Of a stretch of DNA of 64,000 bases, positions 35,096 to 43,688 are shown one piece after another; position 1 is the first letter of the stretch; the number at the start of each line of letters is the position of its first letter. This DNA is from Prosthecobacter sp. SYSU 5D2 (GTDB taxonomy: Bacteria > Verrucomicrobiota > Verrucomicrobiia > Verrucomicrobiales > Verrucomicrobiaceae). The position numbers and the translations under genes are program-made. The DNA lies in contig NZ_JBBYXL010000001.1 of assembly GCF_039655865.1 (NCBI RefSeq), positions 558,001 through 622,000 of the forward strand, read 5' to 3'. The notes beneath the pieces were generated by a model. That model had not been told where the DNA came from, ran no database searches, and saw nothing but the letters and a program-made list of their open reading frames with translations.

Positions 35096-37735
35096 TCACT
35101 GCCGGTCTGGCGCATCTCCCGCAGCAGGCTGGGCCATATTAATGGTTGGAATCGAGCCTGACCGTTCCTCCCCCGGCACCATCGGTTTCACCTGGGCGGG
35201 CATCTGCTTGGACGGTGCGATTATCCCCTGCTTAAACTTGGCGATCTCCTCCGGCGTCGGCAGAATCGCCTTGCGGATGATCGGCACGGGCGCTGGGGGT
35301 GCAGCCGTTGCCGGCTCCATTTGCTTGGCTGGAGCAGGTACAGAATCAGGTGCCTTTGCCACCGGAGCAGGCACAGGAACACGCACCTCTGCCACTGGCG
35401 CAGGAACAGGAACACGCACCTCTGCCACTGGCGCAGGTGCTTCTACCGGTGTTGGCTGCATGGTCGTCATGACCACAGGTGCCTCAGGGTTCGTCTCAGG
35501 CTTTGTTACTGGCACTGGTCGCGCTTGCGCAGGCGTTTTCATCGCGGGCACCTTCTTCACATATGGCATGGCGGCGATCTCGCCCTCCGGCTTTTGCACC
35601 GGGCTGACCGGCGGCTCCGTCCGGCTCACTACCGGTTTGGAGGTTTCTTTTTCTTTTGGCGGTGGGGCCGAAACAGGTTCTGGGAGGCTTGCCTCTGTAT
35701 CCGGCGCAGCGGCCAGAGATTCAGGCTCATTCACTGTATCGGTTTTTGCCAGGTCCACCTTGGCAGCCATGGGCGGGTTTGCAGCCAGCGGCTGCGCGGG
35801 GTCGCCATAGGAAAACAGCCACCAGCCAAACAGGCCCATCATCACCGCTGCGGCTGCCGCCCACACGGGCCAGGCAGAGCGATCCCTCGCCGGGCGCTTG
35901 CTGAAGTCTGTCGGTTTCAACTTCCGCGAGATCGGTGTCAAAGCCTCAAAGTTGTCATCGCCTTCCGCCGCACCTCCGCCCCATTCATTGTCAAAATCGG
36001 ACACGCTGCCTGCACTTTCCATTTCCTCCACTGGCACGGTGATCCCGCGTAACCGGGATGCCAGGTCCGGCCCTTTGGAAGTGGTCGCGTGCATCAGCCC
36101 TTCAAATTGCACCAGGAACTCCGCCGGATTAGGGGCCTGGCCATGATGACGGGATTTTTCCAGACATTCCTGGACATACTCCGCCAGCATCTCCGGCGTC
36201 GCTTCCGGAAAACGCGGGCTGCCCGCCGTCTGGCGCTGGCCTGTCAGCAGATAGGCCGCCAGGGCGATGAAACTCCGGCAGCGGTAGTCCCGGTCAGCCA
36301 GGTGCGCTTCCCCATGCTCTCCGTGCTCGGGCTTGTCCACCAGAGGGGGTTCATAAAGGTTCCGCATGGTCAGATGCGCCCGCAGTTTCAAGCTGAAGGC
36401 CGGCCAGGCATCCAGACGCTTCTGCATGAGCCTTTCGTGCTCGCGAGTTAAAAGGGGCCCGCTTTTTCCCACTCTCAACACAATGTTGGAAGGATGCAGG
36501 TCCAGCCGTTGCACACCGCATTCCAGTGCCTGCTCCTGCCCGGCCTGCACCTGTCTCAGCAGCACGGCCACCTCTTGCGGATTCAGCGTGATGCGCTCCG
36601 CCAGCAAGCGGCTCAGGGAAAATCCTGGCTCTCTTTCTTCCGTCAGGAAGGTCCAGTCCGGGCTTTCCCACAAGCTCAGGCTGCGGAGAATGTTTGGATG
36701 CTTGTCGGCATTGAAGCGCCACATCTGCAGCGGAACCGCCTCATATTGCGTTTTGTCCACAATGCGTGATGGCGGCAGCATGTGCACCGTCACCGGCTGC
36801 TCATTCTTCGTGTTAAGGCAAGGGATGGAAAAGGGATACCGCCGTACATCATTCTCCCCCTCCACGCGAAACCGGTTCCCCAGGATGATTTCCACAGGCA
36901 CATTTTCCAGCAGCATGTCCTGCAGTTGCGAGCGGGGTTGCAGGGCAGCAATCACCACCAGTTGCTTGCGCGGATTACGCGCATTGATGCTGCTCACCAG
37001 TGCTCCGATGGCCTCCCTCACATCATCGCGTATGCGTTCCAGAGACCTGGGGCAGTTTTCCCGGTCCGTCAATGCGGCCCGCATCGCCGTTCTCAGGCTC
37101 ATCGGCAGGGCGGTCAGCGGCGGATACCGGTCCGGATTGTCTCCATTGAACTTTTTGCCCGTCAGCATCAGGAACATCAGCTCGCACAGCTGGATCACCA
37201 GTTCTGCGCCGGTCTCCTCCTCCCTCTCTTCCGTGGACAGGCCGTAGTCATAGATGCGCAATTGTAAAAATGTATCTTCCAGAGTCGTCATCACCACCCG
37301 GTCCAGCCGCATGTGGGAAACCAGACGCTTGTATTTCTTCAACTGAAGCAGATCATCCAGAAGCTGGAAGACCAGAGAAAACACTGTGGCAGGCTGCAGC
37401 GGCCCCCGCCTTTCCACATAATCCTCAATGAATTCCCCGTCATTCAGATTACTTGTGTAGTAAACCAGCCCCTGGTCTTCACCCACATCCAATATCCTCA
37501 TGAAGGAAGGCCCCCGGATCTCCGAAGCCTGCTTGGCCCTCTCAAAGGCGGATTTCTTAGCCACCGAATCCAGTGTCCGCCCGCTGCGCAGGATGTGCAG
37601 TTCCACCAGTCTCTTGATCGAGGCATCAAACGCCAGAAACACCACTTCCTCCGGAGAGCGCACCAGCCCTACGGGTTCTCCACCCGCACGGCGCGCGATC
37701 ATCAAGTGACCAAAGCTTTCGATTTCTGGAAGCAT
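35096..37735 (-). CDS. Tandem pseudokinase membrane protein with Pro-rich tail
   Basis: 879 residues with no signal peptide. Two protein-kinase-like regions lie in tandem (about 8-240 and 290-540). In the first, the VAIK Lys is His47 and the catalytic loop is SHMRLDRVV (138-148, no HRD Asp), but a DFG-like D-Y-G follows (IYDYGLS). In the second, LDLHPSNIV (about 410-420) keeps the loop's Asp and Asn but VAIK and DFG are missing. A single transmembrane helix (about 620-642) and a Pro/Ala/Val-rich tail of some 235 residues follow. The topology matches PVC Ser/Thr kinases, so this is probably a signalling pseudokinase. Function unknown. Confidence 0.65.
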   Translation of the reverse strand: MLPEIESFGHLMIARRAGGEPVGLVRSPEEVVFLAFDASIKRLVELHILRSGRTLDSVAKKSAFERAKQASEIRGPSFMRILDVGEDQGLVYYTSNLNDGEFIEDYVERRGPLQPATVFSLVFQLLDDLLQLKKYKRLVSHMRLDRVVMTTLEDTFLQLRIYDYGLSTEEREEETGAELVIQLCELMFLMLTGKKFNGDNPDRYPPLTALPMSLRTAMRAALTDRENCPRSLERIRDDVREAIGALVSSINARNPRKQLVVIAALQPRSQLQDMLLENVPVEIILGNRFRVEGENDVRRYPFSIPCLNTKNEQPVTVHMLPPSRIVDKTQYEAVPLQMWRFNADKHPNILRSLSLWESPDWTFLTEEREPGFSLSRLLAERITLNPQEVAVLLRQVQAGQEQALECGVQRLDLHPSNIVLRVGKSGPLLTREHERLMQKRLDAWPAFSLKLRAHLTMRNLYEPPLVDKPEHGEHGEAHLADRDYRCRSFIALAAYLLTGQRQTAGSPRFPEATPEMLAEYVQECLEKSRHHGQAPNPAEFLVQFEGLMHATTSKGPDLASRLRGITVPVEEMESAGSVSDFDNEWGGGAAEGDDNFEALTPISRKLKPTDFSKRPARDRSAWPVWAAAAAVMMGLFGWWLFSYGDPAQPLAANPPMAAKVDLAKTDTVNEPESLAAAPDTEASLPEPVSAPPPKEKETSKPVVSRTEPPVSPVQKPEGEIAAMPYVKKVPAMKTPAQARPVPVTKPETNPEAPVVMTTMQPTPVEAPAPVAEVRVPVPAPVAEVRVPVPAPVAKAPDSVPAPAKQMEPATAAPPAPVPIIRKAILPTPEEIAKFKQGIIAPSKQMPAQVKPMVPGEERSGSIPTINMAQPAAGDAPDRQ
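35367..35432 (+). repeat. Two tandem 33-bp repeats within the pseudokinase tail
   Basis: Units 35367-35399 and 35400-35432 differ at one base. On the coding (minus) strand they encode an 11-residue repeat of the type APVAEVRVPVP in the periplasmic tail; a shorter, diverged copy adjoins. In-frame expansion of a low-complexity linker. Confidence 0.85.
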
Positions 37736-38096
37736 GGGAGCGAAGAGCGAAGAGCGATTGATTTAAAAACCTAAATTGAGGGGCAAAAAATTAAGCTCAG
37801 AGTGAGCCAAACTTGGAACGAAACTTTCTGGCATTGCAAAATACTGTAAGACAGAGTAACGATTTGGCAAAAAGATTCCAGAAAATCTGATATTTATGGA
37901 AGCAAATAGTCTGCTTGACCTTAATTTTATAAAATTATTACGCAGGTTCCAGTTTTTTTGCGTGTCATTTCCCTCAAGCCGGACCCAAACACCTTCAATA
38001 TTCGCTGCACTTCCACGCACCTATCACCACCTTGCCCTAAAATGCGGTTGCTCGCCCCCTGCCCAAGCTGCATAACTGCTTGATCTGTCTCCGCCA
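37736..38096. other. AT-rich divergent intergenic region
   Basis: 361 bp without a credible gene, between the pseudokinase and histidine kinase genes, which point away from each other. It is clearly AT-richer than its surroundings, as expected for two promoters. An 85-codon minus-strand frame at 37763-38020 has no domain features. It contains the palindrome at 37922-37937. Confidence 0.6.
37922..37937. promoter_or_regulatory. 16-bp perfect palindrome, possible operator
   Basis: TAATTTTATAAAATTA is its own reverse complement and lies centrally between two divergent signalling genes. Perfect symmetry suits a dimeric regulator, although AT-rich palindromes also arise by chance. Confidence 0.35.
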
Positions 38097-38819
38097 ATGC
38101 AATTTGTTTTCCCCACCAATCTTCAACTCGGTCATGAACACAGCGATGGGTTTCATCAAGAGCTGCTGCGGGGGCTCACTCACAAGTTGAACAACCTGCT
38201 GGCCGTCATCCAGGGCTTTAGCAGCCTCATCCTGATGACCGATGATCTGGACCCGGGTGTGGCGGAGAACATGCAGCACATCCGCGAGGCCTCCGTCGGA
38301 GTTTCCGCCCTGAGTGAGCGTATCCGCTCCGCAGGCGGCTGTGCCAAGCTCACGTTACAGCCTCTCAGCCTCAATGAATACCTGGGTGTTGTAGAAGGCG
38401 CCCTGCTGGAGCCCTTCACCAAAAACAACATTCAGCTCGAAGCCGATGTTCAGCAGGGCCTGCCGCCTGTGCAGGTGGATCCGACCAAGTTTAAGGACAT
38501 TCTCATCGAGCTTTTGAAAAACGCAGCTGAAGCTGCCAGCAAATCCGGTGGTCGCGCCATGCTGAAAATCGCCGGTCCTGGCGTCATCACTCCGGCAGAA
38601 CAACGTCGTGTGGACATCCTGGTCAGCAACACTGGCTCGCACATTGCCCCGGAAAAGCTCTCCGAAGTCTTTCGCCCCTTCCACGGAACCAAGAACAGCA
38701 ACCATCTCGGCCTGGGTCTCACCATCGCCGCCATGCTGTCTCATCAGATGAATTTGCAGATCGGCATCGCCTCTGAAAACAGCACCACCACCCTGTGGCT
38801 GAGCTGCCCCGCCGCCTAA
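38097..38819 (+). CDS. Orphan soluble histidine kinase-like protein
   Basis: 240 residues without sensor or membrane segment. A dimerisation-phosphoacceptor-like helix has LTHKLNNLLAVIQGF (His29), resembling the H-E-x-N-N box of NtrB-type kinases but with Lys after His. The ATPase domain follows: N box ELLKNAAEA, then VSNTGSHIAPEKL (G1, with Asn-Thr-Gly for the usual Asp-x-Gly) and HLGLGLTIAA (G2). No response regulator is adjacent. It could be a kinase for a distant regulator or a phosphatase or adaptor. The intact G2 box suggests ATP binding is possible. Confidence 0.75.
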   Translation: MQFVFPTNLQLGHEHSDGFHQELLRGLTHKLNNLLAVIQGFSSLILMTDDLDPGVAENMQHIREASVGVSALSERIRSAGGCAKLTLQPLSLNEYLGVVEGALLEPFTKNNIQLEADVQQGLPPVQVDPTKFKDILIELLKNAAEAASKSGGRAMLKIAGPGVITPAEQRRVDILVSNTGSHIAPEKLSEVFRPFHGTKNSNHLGLGLTIAAMLSHQMNLQIGIASENSTTTLWLSCPAA

Positions 38820-38867
38820 CGCAAGGCTTACCCGTCATTGCTCAAAGTCTGCGCGCCCCGCCACCGC

Positions 38868-40292
38868 TCAAGACCACTCCTTCAACCTCTCCGGGAAAGG
38901 ACAGTCCGCGCAGGCTGAATCATCCTCCAGACAGAAGTCTTCATAAACTTGCAGCAGGCCCTGGTGATGATGCAGCTTCTTTTGAAATTCTCCGGCGCGT
39001 TCACTGTCGCCAAACAGCCGCAGCACCGCCCGGCGCACTTTTTGGTTATCCAGCAGGGCTGGCAGTTCCAGATATTCCGCCCATAGCCGGCTGCGCTCCG
39101 GCATCAGCAGCGGATAGGCCACATTCGCCAGCATCTCCTGCACCCGGGTTTCTCCGACGAGTGCCAGCGGCTTCGCCGCGCTCTCGGCTAACAAAGTATA
39201 ATGAGTGGACCAGTAATCATGTGTGAGTGACAGCAGTGCCTCCCGCCACCCTTCCTGTGACCAACGGCCTGCATCCATCAGCGGGGCGGAGATCCGCCCC
39301 CACTGCTTCAGCATCGCTGTCAGTGCGCCCAGCCGTCTCTGAGGATGATTCCCCGGCCGGATTGCCGCCGGCTTCCATTTCAGCGTCTGCTGCGGTTGCA
39401 GCCAGCGTTGCGCGGCATTCCGTTGTTTCCACCACGCCTCCCACAGACCGCGCAGATACACCCGTGTTTCCGGCAGCGTTTCCTCATAGCGCACACTTTC
39501 CAAAAAGCCGCTCACCCCGAAAAGCATCGCCTCCCGCTCCGCCAGCGGCAGTTTCATCAGCCGCTTCACCGGCAGCCGTTGCGCCAGGATGTTAAACGGC
39601 TGCTGATTGTTCCGGTAACCGAGTGTTTGCGCCAGCGCCTGATACACCGCCTGCTCACGTCCATGTGCCGCCACACAGCGGTGCAGCCGCAGGCTCTTCC
39701 TTTCCAGCCGGTATTGTGCGGCCGATTCCAGCATGGACTGCACGCGTGCCGGTTCCATCTCCCCCAGCGGTGCATGGCAGCGGCCCAGCCTCGCCGCCGC
39801 CAGCCCACGGTTCGGCCTGGCCTGGTCTGATAAAGCCGCTGAGCTCAGCCGCACCTGCACGATCTCTTTGTGCTCGCAGGTCCGTGTATAAAACCGCTCC
39901 TCCGGCGCCTCCAAAAACAGATGCAGCACCACCCGGGCATAGTCCGCATTGGCCCCATGGGCGTGGCGTTCCCAGTCCCGCGCATCCGGGTCCAGTTCAA
40001 TGTCCCCGCTCAGCCTCTTCCCTCCCACCTCCACCGTGCAGCCGGTGAAATCCGGGCCCGAGCTGGAATTCCAAATTCCAAAATCCACCACCTTCACCGG
40101 CTTCCCGTCCGCGCTCAAAAACTCACTGCCAAACGCCCCGCTAAACCACAGGCTCTGCAGATCCAGCTCATTCAGCGGCTGCGCAAAGCCCGGCAGCGTG
40201 ATCTCCTCCAGCCCCAGAAACACCGACTCCCGGAAACGCTGATATCGTTCCGCCAACGGCAAGTTCAGGTGCGTGGGTGCTTCGTCCGGCAT
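38868..40292 (-). CDS. DUF2851 family protein
   Basis: 474 residues from ATG 40292, placed 8 bp after the HAD gene's stop; the longer frame to 40367 overlaps it. The N-terminal block LQSLWFSGAFGSEFLSADGK, VVDFGIWNSSSGPDFTGC and GDIELDPDARDWERHAHG is characteristic of DUF2851, found in Bacteroidota and Verrucomicrobiota. The C-terminus has a Cys cluster (C-L-E-D-D-S-A-C-A-D-C) that could bind metal. The GPDF...GDIELD arrangement of acidic residues hints at a nuclease-like fold, but no function is established. Confidence 0.8.
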   Translation of the reverse strand: MPDEAPTHLNLPLAERYQRFRESVFLGLEEITLPGFAQPLNELDLQSLWFSGAFGSEFLSADGKPVKVVDFGIWNSSSGPDFTGCTVEVGGKRLSGDIELDPDARDWERHAHGANADYARVVLHLFLEAPEERFYTRTCEHKEIVQVRLSSAALSDQARPNRGLAAARLGRCHAPLGEMEPARVQSMLESAAQYRLERKSLRLHRCVAAHGREQAVYQALAQTLGYRNNQQPFNILAQRLPVKRLMKLPLAEREAMLFGVSGFLESVRYEETLPETRVYLRGLWEAWWKQRNAAQRWLQPQQTLKWKPAAIRPGNHPQRRLGALTAMLKQWGRISAPLMDAGRWSQEGWREALLSLTHDYWSTHYTLLAESAAKPLALVGETRVQEMLANVAYPLLMPERSRLWAEYLELPALLDNQKVRRAVLRLFGDSERAGEFQKKLHHHQGLLQVYEDFCLEDDSACADCPFPERLKEWS

Positions 40293-40299
40293 GGCATCA

Positions 40300-40959
40300 T
40301 TATTTCTCCATGAGTTGGCTGATGGAAACTTCTGCCAGCGATCCCGCCCGGTGCAAGGCCCCGTCAAAGTCCAGATGCTGCGTCATCGGCCCAGGCACCA
40401 CGATGCAGCGCATCTCCGCCGCACGGGCGGCGCGCAGGCCGTTCAGAGAATCTTCAAACACCAGCACCTCATGCGGGTGCACCTCCATCTTCCCTGCGGC
40501 ATGCAGAAACAGGCTTGGGTCTGGTTTCACCTTGCCCGTGTCATCCACCGTCGTCAGGTGGTGGAAGTAAGGCCTCAACCTCAGCTCATCAATCCACCAG
40601 CCCACCCAGGACAGCGGGCTGCTGCTGGCCACCGCACAGGGGATGCCCAGCGCGCGCGCCTCCTCCAGCCGGTCCACCACACCGGGCAGCGTCGTCAGGG
40701 TGGCCCGCAGTTCCGTCTCCCGCTCACGGCGGCTTATTTCCAGCTCCTCCCACAGCAGCGCCTGCCCCATCAGCGCGTCCAGATCCCGGCGGGGATCATA
40801 TAGATCGTTAAATTCCGTCCCGATCGCCTGGGCATACGTCTCCAGCGGCAGCTCATGCCCATGCCGTGCATACAGCTCCTTCCAGGTCAGGTAGCCCACG
40901 CTCTCGGTATCCACAATCAGCCCGTCAAAATCGAAAAGAATCGCACGAATATCAGCCAT
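40300..40959 (-). CDS. HAD-superfamily hydrolase (beta-phosphoglucomutase/phosphatase-like)
   Basis: 219 residues from ATG 40959 (MADIRAILFDFDGLIVD). Motif I is DFDGLIVDTES, motif II ASSSP, motif III K in GKVKPDPSLF and motif IV VFEDSLNG; an alpha-helical cap lies between I and II. This places it in the subfamily I group with beta-phosphoglucomutase and DOG phosphatases. Substrate not predictable. First gene of a pair with the DUF2851 gene. Confidence 0.85.
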   Translation of the reverse strand: MADIRAILFDFDGLIVDTESVGYLTWKELYARHGHELPLETYAQAIGTEFNDLYDPRRDLDALMGQALLWEELEISRRERETELRATLTTLPGVVDRLEEARALGIPCAVASSSPLSWVGWWIDELRLRPYFHHLTTVDDTGKVKPDPSLFLHAAGKMEVHPHEVLVFEDSLNGLRAARAAEMRCIVVPGPMTQHLDFDGALHRAGSLAEVSISQLMEK

Positions 40960-41201
40960 CCCCGGACTATGCCGCGCCTCGGTTCCCTCGCAAAAACAAA
41001 TCACACTCCCGTTTCCGTCACGAAAAACCGCTTGCCCATTCCCCGTCTGCCCCTACTCTTGCCGCCCTTTTGCCGGGCACTTCTGCCTGGTACAGGGATC
41101 GTCCAAACCTAAACCGCCTCCCCTTTCGGATCTGTGCCTTCTGGCATTGAGCGTCCGCTCCCTGAGCGAAACGTGCGAAAGACCGGCATCCATCAAACTA
41201 C

Positions 41202-41891
41202 ATGTCCCAAGCACTCGCAGAACTCGTCGAAGCCGGAGTCCATTTCGGCCACCAAACCAAGCGTTGGAACCCGAAGATGAAGCCTTTCATCCTGGATTCC
41301 CGCAACCAGATCCACATCCTCAACATCGAGGAAACACTTGTTCAGATTGACAAGGCCGCTGAGTTCCTTTCCGAGCTCGCCCGCAAAAACAAGCGCATCC
41401 TTTTCGTCGGCTGCAAACGCCAGGCCCAGGAGGCCATCCGCGAAGCGGCTGAAGCCTGCGGCCAGTTCTACGTCAACCATCGCTGGCTCGGCGGCACCCT
41501 CACCAACCTCGAAACCATCCGCAAGAGCGTCGCCCGCCTTGCTTATCTGGAAGAGATCGAGAAGAAGCCTGAGTTCAAGCTCATGTCCAAGAAGGAACTC
41601 GCCTCCCTGAACCGCGAGCGTATCAAGCTGGAGCGCAACCTTCGCGGCGTGCGCGGCATGGACAAGTATCCGGATGCCGTCGTCATCGTGGACTCCGCCC
41701 GTGAGCACATCGCCGTTCACGAAGCCCGCCGCCTCGGCATCCCGATCGTGGCCCTCGTGGACACCAATGCCGACCCTGACAAAGTGGACTACCCCATCGC
41801 CGCCAACGACGATGCCATCCGCTCCATCCGCATCATCCTGCAGAAGCTGATCGACCCCGTCATCACCGCCACTGCCGAACTCAAGAAGTAA
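41202..41891 (+). CDS. rpsB: 30S ribosomal protein S2
   Basis: 229 residues, normal size. The N-terminus [20 protein letters not shown] and segments [27 protein letters not shown] and [19 protein letters not shown] are diagnostic of S2. Followed by tsf after 39 bp, the arrangement seen in most bacteria. Codon use is strongly biased to C-ending codons, as expected for high expression. Confidence 0.97.
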   Translation: MSQALAELVEAGVHFGHQTKRWNPKMKPFILDSRNQIHILNIEETLVQIDKAAEFLSELARKNKRILFVGCKRQAQEAIREAAEACGQFYVNHRWLGGTLTNLETIRKSVARLAYLEEIEKKPEFKLMSKKELASLNRERIKLERNLRGVRGMDKYPDAVVIVDSAREHIAVHEARRLGIPIVALVDTNADPDKVDYPIAANDDAIRSIRIILQKLIDPVITATAELKK

Positions 41892-41930
41892 GAGCCGCAA
41901 ACTCCCAACCCCGTTACCCTTTAAAGAAAC

Positions 41931-42533
41931 ATGGCTGAAATCTCCGCAAAAGTCGTCATGGCCCTTCGTGAAAAAACGAACGCCGCCATGATGGAATGCA
42001 AAGCCGCCCTCAAGGAAGCCGAAGGCGACCTCGAAAAGGCTGAAATCATCCTTCGCAAGAAGGGCACCATCAAGGCCGAGAAAAAGGCAGACCGCCAGAC
42101 GAAGGAAGGCATCATCGCCTCCTACATCCACATGGCCGGCCGCATCGGCGTGCTCATCGAAGTGAACTGCGAAACCGACTTCGTTGCCCGCAACGAAATC
42201 TTCCAGGCCTTCGTCAAGGACATCTCCCTCCACATCGCTGCTGCGAATCCCAAGTTCCTCGCTCGCGAAGAAATCTCCGAGGCACTCATCGCCAAGGAGC
42301 GCGAAATCGCCGCCGACCAGGTCAAGGGCAAGCCCGAGGCCATCGCTGAGAAGATCATTCAGGGCAAGATTGACAAGATCTTCTCTGAGCAGTGCCTCCT
42401 GGAGCAGGCCTTCATCAAGAACCCCGACCAGACCATCGGTGACTACGTGAAGAGCAAGATCTCCGAGCTGGGTGAAAATCTCGTCGTCCGCCGCTTCGTG
42501 CGCTTCGCTGTCGGTGAAGACCTTGCTGAATAA
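41931..42533 (+). CDS. tsf: Elongation factor Ts (short form)
   Basis: 200 residues, like the short form of Thermus rather than the roughly 280 of E. coli; the second core subdomain and coiled coil are lacking. VVMALREKTNAAMMECKAAL starts the UBA-like domain and CETDFVARNEIFQAF has the TDFVARN motif that inserts into EF-Tu to release GDP. The end NLVVRRFVRFAVGEDL is the C-terminal module. Shares the rpsB transcript, ended by the hairpin at 42572. Confidence 0.96.
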   Translation: MAEISAKVVMALREKTNAAMMECKAALKEAEGDLEKAEIILRKKGTIKAEKKADRQTKEGIIASYIHMAGRIGVLIEVNCETDFVARNEIFQAFVKDISLHIAAANPKFLAREEISEALIAKEREIAADQVKGKPEAIAEKIIQGKIDKIFSEQCLLEQAFIKNPDQTIGDYVKSKISELGENLVVRRFVRFAVGEDLAE

Positions 42534-42571
42534 GGCATTCCGGCCGCTCTAAGCAGCCAAAAAAAATCATG

Positions 42572-42597
42572 GAGGGCGGGATGCAAATCCCGCCCTC
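42572..42597 (+). terminator. Strong intrinsic terminator of rpsB-tsf
   Basis: A perfect 11-bp stem (GAGGGCGGGAT paired with ATCCCGCCCTC) around the loop GCAA, followed by TTT, 38 bp after the tsf stop. Confidence 0.85.
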
Positions 42598-42688
42598 TTT
42601 ATGCATTGGGAGGACTATAAAATTCCCTTCCAGAGAGGTACTCCTTGCGCAACGCCCTTCGCTGGGCTTTGAAGACGGATAGCCGACC

Positions 42689-43492
42689 ATGTGGGAATTC
42701 CTAAAACAGCACTGGCGCGATGGCGTGGAGATCCTCATCCTCGCTGTGCTGGTCTATCAGGCCTTCCTGTTCTTCCGGGCCACCCGTGGTGCCCGCATCC
42801 TGACGGGCTTGTTGATGCTCCTTCTGGGCCTCGCCCTGGTCTCGCAACTGCTGGAGCTGGAGGTCATCACCTGGCTGCTCCAGCGCATCTCCGTCTTCCT
42901 GGCCATCGCCCTGGTCGTCCTGTTCCAGCCGGAACTGCGCCGTGTCCTGGCGGAGTTGGGCAGCCACCGCATGTTCTCGCTCAACCGCCCGGACCCGGAA
43001 TCCCTGGATGTCCTTTTGGAGGCCATGCAGCAGCTTTCCGCCCGCCGCTGCGGAGCTCTCTTTGCCATCAAGCGCGGCATTGACCTGCGTCTGCTGGCGG
43101 AAACCGGCGTCAGTGTGGATGCCAAACTCTCGCCAGAACTCATCACCACCATCTTTCATCCCAAGACCGCACTGCATGACGGCGGGGCCATCATTGACCA
43201 GGGCCGCATCGCTGCCGCTGGCTGCGTCTTCCCCGTCAGCCAGCGGGAGGTGCGGGACCGCGCCATCGGCCTGCGCCACCGAGCCGCCATGGGTGTGACG
43301 GAGGAGACCGATGCCATCGCCCTCATCGTCAGCGAGGAGAGCGGTGCCCTCTCCATCGCCTACCGGGGCAAACTGGAGCATGATCTTGAGCCTGACGAGC
43401 TGCGCCAGCGCCTGAACGAGCTGCTGACTTATGGGGCAGCGGCTGCTGAACCTTTAGCGGAGGAACCGACGCGTGACCTGGGGCCAGTTTAA
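42689..43492 (+). CDS. cdaA: Diadenylate cyclase CdaA
   Basis: 267 residues. N-terminal membrane helices (about 12-30, 36-52 and 64-80) precede the DAC domain. LFQPELRRVLAELG and FHPKTALHDGGAIID (about 156-170) contain the catalytic Asp164-Gly165; the usual D-G-A motif is D-G-G here. GLRHRAAMGVTEETDAI has the RHR motif (196-198). It condenses two ATP to the second messenger c-di-AMP at the membrane, controlling K+/osmolyte balance and wall homeostasis. Its end overlaps the next small gene by 20 bp. The order cdaA-(cdaR position)-glmM is the conserved one. Confidence 0.93.
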   Translation: MWEFLKQHWRDGVEILILAVLVYQAFLFFRATRGARILTGLLMLLLGLALVSQLLELEVITWLLQRISVFLAIALVVLFQPELRRVLAELGSHRMFSLNRPDPESLDVLLEAMQQLSARRCGALFAIKRGIDLRLLAETGVSVDAKLSPELITTIFHPKTALHDGGAIIDQGRIAAAGCVFPVSQREVRDRAIGLRHRAAMGVTEETDAIALIVSEESGALSIAYRGKLEHDLEPDELRQRLNELLTYGAAAAEPLAEEPTRDLGPV

Positions 43493-43628
43493 ACAATTTT
43501 TCACCCGCAACTGGCGCGAAAAAATCGTCGCCATCCTGCTGGCCATCCTGTTTTGGTTCATGATCAAAAGCCAGGTCAATCCTCCGCCCCGTTACGAGCC
43601 GCCGCTGCCGCCGCTGAGGGCGGTGTGA
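43473..43628 (+). CDS. 51-residue membrane protein in the cdaR position (YbbR-like N-terminal stub)
   Basis: Starts with GTG at 43473 inside the end of cdaA, preceded by a strong Shine-Dalgarno GGAGGAA at 43459-43465. It reads TWGQFKQFFTRNWREK, then one transmembrane helix (about IVAILLAILFWFMI), then a short Pro-rich tail PPPRYEPPLPPLRAV and stop. CdaR/YbbR proteins begin the same way (short tail, N-W-x-x-K-I, helix ending in x-W-x-x-[IV]) but continue with several extracytoplasmic YbbR domains; here none exist. It is either a reduced CdaR that contacts CdaA by its helix only, or a truncated remnant. The intact start signal argues it is translated. Confidence 0.7.
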   Translation: MTWGQFKQFFTRNWREKIVAILLAILFWFMIKSQVNPPPRYEPPLPPLRAV

Positions 43629-43688
43629 TGCAATGTCTGACAGCCCGGCTTTGACACTGGCCCTGTCCTGCGTTAAACCGCGCGCTCT

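Noticed and set aside
37763-38020. 85-codon minus-strand frame in the AT-rich intergenic region
   Set aside because: No domain, no Shine-Dalgarno, and composition typical of a promoter region.
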